Positions 1 to 5,829 of a stretch of 6,932 bases of DNA are shown here, piece after piece. Source of the stretch: an uncultured Bacilli bacterium (GTDB lineage: Bacteria; Bacillota_I; Bacilli_A; RFN20; CAG-826); contig CAKPAV010000091.1 of assembly GCA_934133115.1 (NCBI GenBank), positions 1 to 6,932 of the forward strand, read 5' to 3'. The notes under the pieces are model-generated. The model did not search any database. It was not told the origin of the DNA and saw only the letters and a program-made list of their open reading frames with translations. Every line of letters begins with the position of its first letter. Position 1 is the first letter of the stretch. The position numbers and the translations under genes were made by a program.

Positions 1-47
1 AATTATGGAATCAAGAAGGAAGAAAAATTAATACACGTTTATATGAC

Positions 48-1943
48 TTGAAGATGGGGTATTTTGCAGAAGATAACAAAACATATATTTCTTTTTATAA
101 AGATGAGCAAGTTGTAATTGAAGGTGTAGTATCATCATTTGATGCCAATAATAATGTTTATATTAGTTCGGAAAGTCTTACATTAGGCAATGTAGGCATT
201 CAAGTCCAGTTATCAAAAAAAGATACATTACCAAAGATAAATGAACTAATAAAAGTAAAAGGAACAATAGCTTGCGATAATTATGTTTCACTAATTAAAG
301 ATGCAACATTTACTGTAATTGATGAACAAGATTATTTTCCATATTTTGACGAAGAACCAATCGCTGATCTTTATGGCTCTGGTTATTATGCCGCGAATTT
401 TTTCTCTCAATCACCAGTGTTTGGAGACTCTATTTATTCAACTGCAGCCTATATTTCTGAAGATTTTGAAAGCAATTTGATAGAAAATAAAAATGTCGAA
501 ATAGATATGGTTTGTCCAGCAATACCTTCTAGTGATACAAAAGACTATTATCATATGAAATTGGTTTTACCAACAAATATGCAACTTGAAAAAAAGAATC
601 AAATTCTTCAATCGTTGAAAGAATTTGGAATATACGGTAATGAAGATGCTAAAGAAGTTTTACTAGATAAATTTATTATTAGACTTGATCCAACATATTT
701 TTATACTGTAAAACTAGAATATGGATCTGAAAGTTCTATTTCTTTACAACTTTCTCCAACTGAAAAAGTTGAAAAAGTTGTTGGTATTAAAAATTTCAAA
801 TTTGCAAAATTAACTGACTTTTCTTGCTATCGCTTTGGCGGACATACTGCGATGAGCTTAGAAGAAATGTACGGAAAAGAAGGCAAGACATCTGGGGTAT
901 ATTATCAATCTTCTTCTATGTCTAAATCTGAGTATGACACACAAATTAGCAATATTGAAAGTATTGGCTTTAAGAAAATTAATGAAATTAGAGATGAATA
1001 TAAGCGTAGGCATATTATTTATCAAAAGGATAATTTTTATGTAGACTTATTTGCTGAAGAAAATACTTTAGGCGAAGATGGTGATATGGTATTCAATATG
1101 TGGATATATAAAGGACAATTGATTTATTATAGAACTGTTCAAGAGCAATTACGTGACTCTTTATCATTCTTCAACGTTGATGACTTTATTCAAATGGATG
1201 GCGTATATGATGCAGACTTAAACTATTTTGAATTAACAAGTTATGCTGGAAAAGAATATAAAAATGATGAGCATATTGCCTGTGTTACGATAAATACTAA
1301 TAGTGATATTTTTTCAGAATTGCGTTCAAAGTATAGAACTGAAAAAGGATATACCGCTGTTAGAAATAATGACAATTCTATTTATACTTATAATACGCGT
1401 GGAAGTAACCATTATGTATTTTCAAAGGCGATAGATGGTAGTAATGAAAAAGTATATTTAGATATGGCTTTATATTCTACGGATGATTATACATATGCTG
1501 GTCATAAAGATTTCACTAATAGAATTGAAATTGCAATATATAAAGGAACTGAGCCATTATCAACAACTTATTTAGATAATTTAAATGAATTTGGAAAACG
1601 TTTTGGTGAAAAAAATGGTGTAGATGCTTTAACATTTAACTTACCGGCAAATACAAAAGTAGAAATGTATTATTGCGCGGATAAAGATATTAAATATAGT
1701 TTCTTAGAATATGGTTATTTGTATCAAGATGAAGCATTTGTTTATAGTGATTCGTTAAATGAAACATATAACGCAATAATTAGTTCTTTAGAAGCACAAG
1801 GATATAAATTATCTACAACAACCGTAAAAGGTAATGTATGTTACGTAAAGCAAGACGGCAATGTCAGTGCGTATATATTTATTATGAAAAGTGATAAAGG
1901 ATATATACGATTAATTGATGGCGTTGGCGGATTAGATTATTAA
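48..1943 (+). CDS. Large protein of unknown function with OB-fold-like N-terminal region and internal repeats (5' end uncertain)
   Basis: I do not recognise a named family. Residues about 20-92 (EGVV..., IKVKGTI, then LIKDATFTVI) read like the small OB-fold domains common in lipoproteins of gut Firmicutes and Mollicutes. The rest is hydrophilic and rich in Tyr, Asp and Ser, with recurring units of an amphipathic helix followed by strands. Examples are residues 184-236, 296-355, 421-500 and 573-625, each with a Y/I..L...G-Y/F pattern; two of them end in the similar MWIYKG and IAIYKG. No signal peptide, lipobox or membrane segment is visible, which is odd for a protein of this look. The TTG at 48 and ATG at 54 have no well-placed ribosome binding site, and the frame stays open back to base 3, so the gene probably continues upstream. 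Alternatively, a frameshift near base 45 joins it to the other open frame there (1-51). A strong terminator follows. Coding status is firm; function and start are not. Confidence 0.75.
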   Translation: MKMGYFAEDNKTYISFYKDEQVVIEGVVSSFDANNNVYISSESLTLGNVGIQVQLSKKDTLPKINELIKVKGTIACDNYVSLIKDATFTVIDEQDYFPYFDEEPIADLYGSGYYAANFFSQSPVFGDSIYSTAAYISEDFESNLIENKNVEIDMVCPAIPSSDTKDYYHMKLVLPTNMQLEKKNQILQSLKEFGIYGNEDAKEVLLDKFIIRLDPTYFYTVKLEYGSESSISLQLSPTEKVEKVVGIKNFKFAKLTDFSCYRFGGHTAMSLEEMYGKEGKTSGVYYQSSSMSKSEYDTQISNIESIGFKKINEIRDEYKRRHIIYQKDNFYVDLFAEENTLGEDGDMVFNMWIYKGQLIYYRTVQEQLRDSLSFFNVDDFIQMDGVYDADLNYFELTSYAGKEYKNDEHIACVTINTNSDIFSELRSKYRTEKGYTAVRNNDNSIYTYNTRGSNHYVFSKAIDGSNEKVYLDMALYSTDDYTYAGHKDFTNRIEIAIYKGTEPLSTTYLDNLNEFGKRFGEKNGVDALTFNLPANTKVEMYYCADKDIKYSFLEYGYLYQDEAFVYSDSLNETYNAIISSLEAQGYKLSTTTVKGNVCYVKQDGNVSAYIFIMKSDKGYIRLIDGVGGLDY

Positions 1944-1956
1944 ATTATTTATCTTT

Positions 1957-1996
1957 AAAAGCAGTCAGGCACTTAAGTGTGATGCCTGCTTTTTTT
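1957..1996 (+). terminator. Rho-independent terminator of the large repeat protein gene
   Basis: CAGGCA (1966-1971) pairs with TGCCTG (1983-1988), with CACTTAAGTG in the loop region able to add pairs, followed immediately by CTTTTTTT (1989-1996). An alternative register pairs AAAGCAG with CTGCTTT. It begins 13 bases after the TAA of the preceding gene and separates that gene from the remnant and asnA downstream. Confidence 0.8.
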
Positions 1997-2013
1997 GGCT
2001 CTTTAAAATCTAG

Positions 2014-2142
2014 GGTGGTGATTTGTTGTTTACTCCATCGATTAAAGATAAAAAGTTTAATAATGTTACAAGGACCAATATTACATTAGTGCCTTATTCC
2101 GTTGCTATGTTACGTTGGACTATTTTTCCAAAAATAAAATAA
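2014..2142 (+). pseudogene. C-terminal remnant of a larger protein, possibly a glycoside hydrolase
   Basis: An open frame of 42 codons follows a TAG at 2011-2013 and ends at TAA 2140-2142. Its tail reads NITLVPYSVAMLRWTIFP. This resembles the last beta strands of large bacterial carbohydrate-active enzymes, which often end in a motif like LVPYG-T-LR-T-FP; from memory such tails occur in GH127/DUF1680-type proteins, and that match is unverified. The only starts are two TTG codons at 2023 and 2026 behind a weak GGTGGTG, so a free 38-39 residue peptide is possible but unlikely. It lies between the terminator of the preceding gene and the asnA promoter, where a leftover 3' end of a deleted gene would sit. 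The rest of the enzyme is not in this window. Confidence 0.4.
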
Positions 2143-2156
2143 ATATTTAAAATTTA

Positions 2157-2185
2157 TTAAAACTTTTATTATTTTAGTGTAAAAT
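2157..2185 (+). promoter_or_regulatory. Putative sigma-A promoter of asnA
   Basis: TTAAAA (2157-2162) as -35 and TAAAAT (2180-2185) as -10 are separated by 17 bases, and TG precedes the -10 with one base between (TGTAAAAT, an extended -10). The predicted transcript start near 2192 lies just before the GGAG at 2200-2203. There is no room for a T-box leader. The region is very AT-rich, so chance matches are common. Confidence 0.45.
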
Positions 2186-2211
2186 AATAAAAATGTTTAG
2201 GAGTTGTGACT

Positions 2212-3222
2212 ATGAAAAACAATATTATTATTGAAAATTATCAATCTTTACTTTCATTAAAAGAAACCGAAATAGCTATTAAATTAGTTAAAGATACATT
2301 TGAGAATTTATTAGCGATAAAACTTAATTTGACAAGAGTGTCTGCGCCGTTATTTGTTGATCCTAAGACTGGATTAAATGATAATTTAAATGGCTATGAA
2401 AAAGCAGTTGGCTTTAATGTGTTTGAAAATAATCACCATTTAGAAGTGGTTCAATCATTAGCTAAATGGAAAAGAAATGCATTGAAAAAATATGGATTTA
2501 CCGCTGATTCTGGAATATATACAGATATGAATGCAATTAGACCATATGAAGACTTAGACAATTTACATTCATTATATGTTGACCAATGGGATTGGGAAAG
2601 AGTTATATCAAATGAAGAAAGAAATGAACATTTTTTGATTCGTATTGTTAAAGATATTTATGAAGTACTTAAGGATACAGAAAGAAAAGCACATATTACT
2701 TATCCGGTATTAGGTAAATGTACATTGCCGGAAGATATCACTTTTGTTACTAGTGAAGAATTAGAAAAAAAATATCCTTCTTTAACAGCAAAAGAAAGAG
2801 AAAATATTGAAGCAAAAGAACATGGTGCAATATTTTTAATGCATATCGGCGGTAAATTAAATAATGGCCAACCACATGATGGACGTGCCGCTGATTATGA
2901 TGATTGGTCACTTAATGGTGATATTTTACTTTGGTATGAACCATTGGGTATTGCTTATGAAATATCATCAATGGGTATAAGAGTAAATAAAGAATCTTTA
3001 TTAAAACAATTAAAAGAAAAAAATGAAGAATTTAAATTGGATTTACCATATCATCAAGATATTATTAATAATAATCTTCCACTTACTATTGGCGGTGGTA
3101 TTGGTCAATCTAGAATGTGTATGTTTATGCTTAAAAAAGTACATATTGGTGAAGTACAAGCATCTTATTGGTCAAAAGAAGATATTGAACTATTTGCAAA
3201 AAATAATATTCATTTATTGTAG
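2212..3222 (+). CDS. asnA: Aspartate-ammonia ligase (asparagine synthetase A)
   Basis: This cytoplasmic enzyme makes asparagine from aspartate, ammonia and ATP, releasing AMP and pyrophosphate (EC 6.3.1.1); it is built on a class II aminoacyl-tRNA synthetase fold. The 336 residues match the family's usual length of about 330. Family signatures run in order: TRVSAPLFV (41-49), GLNDNLNGYEKAVGF (54-68), SLAKWKR (82-88), YTDMNAIR (103-110), LDNLHSLYVDQWDWE (115-129), HDGRAADYDDWSLNGD (222-237), SSMGIRV (252-258) and the motif-3-like GGGIGQSR (294-301). The ATG at 2212 is chosen over the in-frame GTG at 2206 because GGAG at 2200-2203 is 8 bases from the ATG and only 2 from the GTG. The next gene starts 28 bases downstream and is probably co-transcribed. 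The gene appears intact. Confidence 0.97.
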   Translation: MKNNIIIENYQSLLSLKETEIAIKLVKDTFENLLAIKLNLTRVSAPLFVDPKTGLNDNLNGYEKAVGFNVFENNHHLEVVQSLAKWKRNALKKYGFTADSGIYTDMNAIRPYEDLDNLHSLYVDQWDWERVISNEERNEHFLIRIVKDIYEVLKDTERKAHITYPVLGKCTLPEDITFVTSEELEKKYPSLTAKERENIEAKEHGAIFLMHIGGKLNNGQPHDGRAADYDDWSLNGDILLWYEPLGIAYEISSMGIRVNKESLLKQLKEKNEEFKLDLPYHQDIINNNLPLTIGGGIGQSRMCMFMLKKVHIGEVQASYWSKEDIELFAKNNIHLL

Positions 3223-3250
3223 ATAAAGTTCTTAATTAAGGATAAAGCAA

Positions 3251-3748
3251 ATGAAAACAGACTTAGAAAAATTAAAAGTGATTCAATCTTTTATAGCTGA
3301 AAACTATGTAGAATTAGAAACTTCACGTATATTACATAAAACTCTAAAAAATAAAGCAGCGTGTTTATTTTGTGAAGTCCCACTTATTGATGATTCAAAT
3401 ATTAAAATAGATTCCTCATGGCAAGAAGAAGTTTTTCATATTATTGATAATAAAAACATGAATGATCCTGATGTGTATAAAAAAGCATTTATAACAAAAC
3501 AAACATTTTCTAAGATTAGAAAAGATGTTAATTATCATCCAGATAAAGATACCGCAATTAAGATGTGCGTTGGATTGGAATTAGATGAAGAAAATACATT
3601 AAAATTGCTTGAAAAAGCTGGATATACATTATCTAATTCTATTAAAAAAGATATAGTTATAAGATATTTTATTAGAAAAAAAGAATTTGATATTATAAGT
3701 ATAAATAATGCTTTATATGATTTAAATTTAGATTTGATAAAATGTTAA
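3251..3748 (+). CDS. Small helix-turn-helix protein of unknown function
   Basis: This is a 165-residue soluble protein. Residues about 70-130 form a lambda-repressor-like helix-turn-helix region: DVYKKAFITKQTFSKIR is the helix-turn-helix core, then NYHPDKDTAIKMCVGLELD and LLEKAGYTLS. I recall this arrangement (K-A-I...FSKIR, then HP-K-TAI...LEL, then LL-AGY-LS) as a recurrent module in Firmicutes hypothetical proteins and as a C-terminal domain fused to other modules. Residues 135-165 (DIVIRYFIRKKEFDIISINNALY) complete it. The N-terminal 65 residues, containing two cysteines, are not recognised. AAGGA at 3238-3242 is 8 bases before the ATG. It follows asnA by 28 bases on the same strand with no terminator between, so one operon is likely. 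DNA or RNA binding is an inference from the fold; the target is unknown. Related proteins often lie near vWA proteins such as the one at 5830 (recollection, not verified). Confidence 0.8.
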   Translation: MKTDLEKLKVIQSFIAENYVELETSRILHKTLKNKAACLFCEVPLIDDSNIKIDSSWQEEVFHIIDNKNMNDPDVYKKAFITKQTFSKIRKDVNYHPDKDTAIKMCVGLELDEENTLKLLEKAGYTLSNSIKKDIVIRYFIRKKEFDIISINNALYDLNLDLIKC

Positions 3749-3790
3749 ACACAATTAATACTTAAGTGTTTATAATTATTATTTATTTTT
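3746..3790 (+). terminator. Putative terminator between convergent genes
   Basis: TAAACAC (3746-3752, including the stop codon of the helix-turn-helix gene) pairs with GTGTTTA (3766-3772). An inner TTAA/TTAA stem closes a TAC loop across an AA bulge. A T-rich tail follows on the plus strand (to about 3790) but is interrupted by A. The minus-strand abiE genes end at 3779, right beside it, so it could serve both directions, though no clear U-run follows on the minus side. Confidence 0.4.
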
Positions 3791-4101
3791 ACATCTCCAA
3801 AGTGCCATTGGATGTAATTTAATATTGTTTATAATTTCTTTGCTTTCAAATAGCAATTCTGGTTTGTAATTTCTATTTTTGAATTCTTCAATAAATTCTT
3901 GTTCTTTTTCAGTAATTTTAATTAAATCTTTTAAATAAGTTATTACCATTGTTTTTGCTTCTTCAATATTAAATTTGTCACTTTTTGCAATAACAGGCTT
4001 TAATTGAGTCTTAAAATTCGTAAAAGTGATTTTTTCAATATTTTCAAAAGATAAATTGTCGATATCTTGTTCACCGCCAATCATATTATAAAAAATTAAG
4101 C
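3779..4101 (-). pseudogene. abiEii: AbiEii toxin, C-terminal part cut off by a frameshift
   Basis: This segment continues the AbiEii toxin in another frame. Read from 4104 it gives KCLIFYNMIGGEQDIDNLS and ends in LHPMALWRCKNK. The Y-N-M-IGG segment, the LLFESKEII--I--HPMALW ending and the helical middle (EEAKTMVITYLKDLIKITEKEQEFIEEF) are typical of the C-terminal half of AbiEii/AbiGii nucleotidyltransferases. The ATG at 4082-4084 could be called as the start of a 101-residue protein, but no Shine-Dalgarno precedes it and the homology runs upstream of it to the lesion. Alone it contains none of the catalytic residues. Joined with the upstream part the toxin would be about 312 residues, which suits the family. 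The gene ends facing the helix-turn-helix gene. Confidence 0.85.
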
Positions 4102-4107
4102 ATTTTT
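4096..4107 (-). other. Frameshift site in abiEii
   Basis: On the coding strand the run CTTAAAAATGCTTAA is read L-K-N-A-stop in the upstream frame. The downstream frame gives K-C-L-I-F-Y from the same bases, and its own upstream stop (TAA over 4106-4108) limits the lesion to this short interval. Adding one A to the A5 run (4103-4107) restores one continuous 312-residue toxin. No X XXY YYZ heptamer fits, and five A are too few for efficient transcriptional slippage, so mutation or a sequencing or assembly error is the likely cause. Confidence 0.85.
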
Positions 4108-4716
4108 AAGCGTTGTTGTGCTTTTAATAATATTATTTTCAATCATTTTAGTTACATCATATAAGTCTCTAGGTGTTGCACGTGATAATAATGCGTTTAT
4201 TTTGCTCGCATAAAGTTCGATGGTGTTTAGTGTTAACACTTCAAATGAATTAAAAATTCCTTTGACTAAAATCTTTTTGCTTTCAAGAGGTAATATATGA
4301 CATCTGTCCATGAAATTTATTTCGATTTTAATATTATCACGATTGCCAGCGTTGTTTATGTAATTAAATGTAAAAGATAATAATGCATAGTGTTCTTTTG
4401 AAGAAACTGATAATGCATAATTTTCTTGCCACATATAATCTAGTAGTCTTTTTGTGAATATTTCTTTAATTTCTTTGATTTTTTCCTTCGAAAGATTTTC
4501 AGTAAAATCTAAATCTATATCGACAGATAATCTTGGCAATTCTACTGCAGTTAAATTTATGGCTGTCCCGCCTTTAAGAGCAAGTTTATTCTTAAAAATA
4601 TTATCATTATTTAAAAATTTTAATATTTCAGATAATCTTAATACTTTCTCAAGATTGTCTCTTATAAAATTTGTTTTATATGATAATTCTACTAAGTATT
4701 GCTTTGAAATGTTCAT
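4096..4716 (-). CDS. abiEii: AbiEii-type nucleotidyltransferase toxin, N-terminal catalytic part (truncated by frameshift)
   Basis: This is the toxin of a type IV toxin-antitoxin / abortive-infection system. The family belongs to the DNA polymerase beta-like nucleotidyltransferases, and relatives such as mycobacterial MenT modify tRNA ends. All expected motifs are present: KGGTA (48-52), SVDIDLD with D66, D68 and D70 (metal-binding motif), KIEINF (130-135), ELYASK with K172, and ATPRDLYDV with R183, D184 and D187. The frame ends at residue 206, just after the last catalytic motif, because of a one-base slip; the remaining ~105 residues are in another frame at 3779-4101. The ATG (4714-4716) overlaps the TAA of the antitoxin by one base, and GGAGG (4723-4727), inside the last antitoxin codons, is 6 bases away, so the pair is translationally coupled. 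Whether the truncated protein is active is unknown; the loss of the C-terminal half suggests not. Confidence 0.9.
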   Translation of the reverse strand: MNISKQYLVELSYKTNFIRDNLEKVLRLSEILKFLNNDNIFKNKLALKGGTAINLTAVELPRLSVDIDLDFTENLSKEKIKEIKEIFTKRLLDYMWQENYALSVSSKEHYALLSFTFNYINNAGNRDNIKIEINFMDRCHILPLESKKILVKGIFNSFEVLTLNTIELYASKINALLSRATPRDLYDVTKMIENNIIKSTTTLKNA

Positions 4717-5453
4717 TATGATCCTCCATTGATACGAGTTTTAATATTAATTGGCGCCATTATTTTCCAATTTGAATTATATTCAATGTTTTTGAATTCA
4801 TCTTGTAAAAAATATTTAACTTGGTTTGTTAGATGACTTTTACATTCACAAAAGAAATAATCACTTAACATTAATTCATCTTTAAATTGTTCTAAGATAA
4901 ATCCTACTTTTTGGTACAATAATACTTTGTTATATGACTTTAGAACATCTAATAATTTTGTTTCTTCTAATGTTTTTATTTGCTGAAGTGCATTTAATAC
5001 TTCTTCAATGCCACCAGCAAGTTCAATATTATCGATACAATCAATTATTGTGCGTTCTAGACTAGTAATTCGAACTTTTGCACTTTCAATATAATTAACT
5101 TGTTCATAGTTTTTTATAATTTTTAAATTATATTCAATGCCATCAAATTCAAAAGTATTGAATTTTGTTGAACTACCGACAACCATATTGTTAAAAACTT
5201 GATTGGCAATGCCATAATATTCTAGTGCTGAATGAAATGCAACAAATGAATCGGGTGAAATTTTGCTTGCTATTTCAAATTTTGTGGAATTGATGATACC
5301 TGCTTGATCTATTGAAACATATAAGCCGTTGCGGATTTTTTTTATTTTTTCTAATTTTTTTTGATTAAAAATCCAGTTGTTTAACTGCTTTTCACTTTTA
5401 AAGTCTTTTAGCAATTCATTTTTATTAAATAAATATGGTACGTAGTGTTTCAT
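4716..5453 (-). CDS. abiEi: AbiEi-type antitoxin and autorepressor (type IV toxin-antitoxin)
   Basis: This is the antitoxin partner of AbiEii. In characterised AbiE systems it represses its own promoter through an N-terminal winged helix-turn-helix and counters the toxin without binding it. Here residues 1-65 fit that domain, with the wing at IRNGLYVSI (40-48). The antitoxin core follows: FEIASKISPDSFVAFHSALEYYGIANQ (59-85), VVGSSTKF (91-98) and ITSLERTIIDCIDNIELAGGIEEVLNAL (129-156), a typical stretch of the AbiEi C-terminal domain. The 245 residues look complete. The start at 5453 is chosen because AGGAAG lies 6-7 bases upstream; the in-frame ATG at 5501 would place the coding region across the promoter and operator. 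Its last codons (N-G-G-S-stop) contain the Shine-Dalgarno of the toxin gene. It is intact although the toxin is broken. Confidence 0.93.
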   Translation of the reverse strand: MKHYVPYLFNKNELLKDFKSEKQLNNWIFNQKKLEKIKKIRNGLYVSIDQAGIINSTKFEIASKISPDSFVAFHSALEYYGIANQVFNNMVVGSSTKFNTFEFDGIEYNLKIIKNYEQVNYIESAKVRITSLERTIIDCIDNIELAGGIEEVLNALQQIKTLEETKLLDVLKSYNKVLLYQKVGFILEQFKDELMLSDYFFCECKSHLTNQVKYFLQDEFKNIEYNSNWKIMAPINIKTRINGGS

Positions 5454-5463
5454 TTTATCTTCC

Positions 5464-5537
5464 TTTTTAACTATTTTGGCACGTTTTACCCATAAATGCA
5501 AGTATTTTGAGAAAAAATAGTTAAAAAACTATATTTT
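5464..5537. promoter_or_regulatory. Inverted repeats flanking the abiE promoter, candidate AbiEi operator
   Basis: TTTTTAACTATTTT (5464-5477) has its exact 14-base reverse complement, AAAATAGTTAAAAA, at 5514-5527, with 36 bases between. A third half-site, AACTATATTTT (5527-5537), makes an imperfect local palindrome with the second. The first arm covers the predicted -10 and reaches the antitoxin ribosome binding site, so binding there would block transcription. Known AbiEi proteins repress by binding inverted repeats at their promoter. AT-richness inflates chance repeats, but a perfect 14-mer with a central GTT/AAC core at this position is notable. Confidence 0.5.
5473..5501 (-). promoter_or_regulatory. 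Putative abiE promoter
   Basis: Read on the minus strand, TTGCAT (5496-5501) and CAAAAT (5473-5478) are separated by 17 bases. The expected transcript start near 5466 gives a very short leader before the ATG at 5453. It lies between the two arms of the inverted repeat 5464-5477/5514-5527, which supports it. The matches to consensus are modest (3/6 and 4/6). Confidence 0.45.
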
Positions 5538-5573
5538 AAACTGTACCAAATTTGTATTTTTATTATATATTAG

Positions 5574-5753
5574 ATGAGCACGATGAACACAAAAATGAGC
5601 ACGATAACTATTAATGATATGCAAGTTAAGTCATCGTTTTCTAGAACAACAGTTGTAAGAATATTAAACAAACTTAAACGTAAAAATGTAATTTGTTATA
5701 TTGGAACATCAAAAAATGGAGAATGGATTTTAAATAATAAAGATATTTTTTAA
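5574..5753 (+). pseudogene. Winged-helix remnant, C-terminal end of an AlbA_2/ATP-binding regulator type protein
   Basis: A 59-codon frame opens at an ATG directly after an in-frame TAG (5571-5573) and ends at TAA 5751-5753. Its residues 11-55 read as a winged helix: ITINDMQVKSSFSRTTVVRI is the helix-turn-helix part, then LNKLKRKNVICYIG and the wing SKNGEWILN. The ending I--IG-SK-G-W-I is characteristic of the C-terminal domain of large DNA-binding ATP-binding regulators (AlbA_2 plus GHKL-like domains), in which a run of short repeats often precedes it; here MSTMNTKMST is such a run, with ATGAGCACGAT repeated 21 bases apart (5574, 5595). No ribosome binding site precedes the ATG and the N-terminal domains are missing. 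It is most likely a decayed 3' end; a tiny free DNA-binding protein is less likely. Confidence 0.6.
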
Positions 5754-5755
5754 AA

Positions 5756-5772
5756 GTCGCTTTTAATGCGAC
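5756..5772. terminator. Weak hairpin after the winged-helix remnant
   Basis: GTCGC (5756-5760) pairs with GCGAC (5768-5772) around a 7-base loop. On the plus strand no T-run follows; on the minus strand TTTT follows the stem. The only GC-rich stem in this intergenic stretch, it could be the residual terminator of the lost upstream gene. Evidence is thin. Confidence 0.25.
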
Positions 5773-5829
5773 CATTATATTAAAAAATTATATTACACTA
5801 CAACTATAAAAAAGAGGAGTGTAATTAAA

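Noticed and set aside
761..778. Tandem GAAAAAGTT x2 in the large protein gene
   Set aside because: A two-copy 9-mer in Lys/Glu/Val-rich coding sequence is expected by chance at this composition.
2206..2211. GTG start two codons upstream in asnA
   Set aside because: The GGAG is only 2 bases from GTG but 8 bases from the ATG at 2212.
2143..2211. T-box or other riboswitch leader for asnA
   Set aside because: Fewer than 70 bases separate the remnant from the start codon, and no stem-rich or GC-containing leader is present.
3023..3226. 67-residue plus-strand frame inside asnA
   Set aside because: It overlaps conserved asnA sequence in another frame and its Ile/Leu-rich product only reflects AT-rich codons.
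3779..4084. Independent 101-residue gene
   Set aside because: No Shine-Dalgarno precedes its ATG, it has no catalytic residues of its own, and AbiEii-like sequence continues upstream of that ATG to the frameshift.
4096..4110. Programmed -1 ribosomal frameshifting to make full-length AbiEii
   Set aside because: The codons are CTT AAA AAT with T before the A run, so no X XXY YYZ slippery heptamer exists. Shifting tRNA-Lys back would put it on TAA, and five A are too few for strong transcriptional slippage.
4454..4732. 92-residue plus-strand frame opposite abiEii
   Set aside because: It is antisense to the conserved catalytic region of the toxin; no homology or ribosome binding site.
5454..5501. 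Earlier ATG at 5501 as the start of abiEi
   Set aside because: It lacks a ribosome binding site and would place the predicted promoter and operator within the coding region; the ATG at 5453 has AGGAAG at good spacing.
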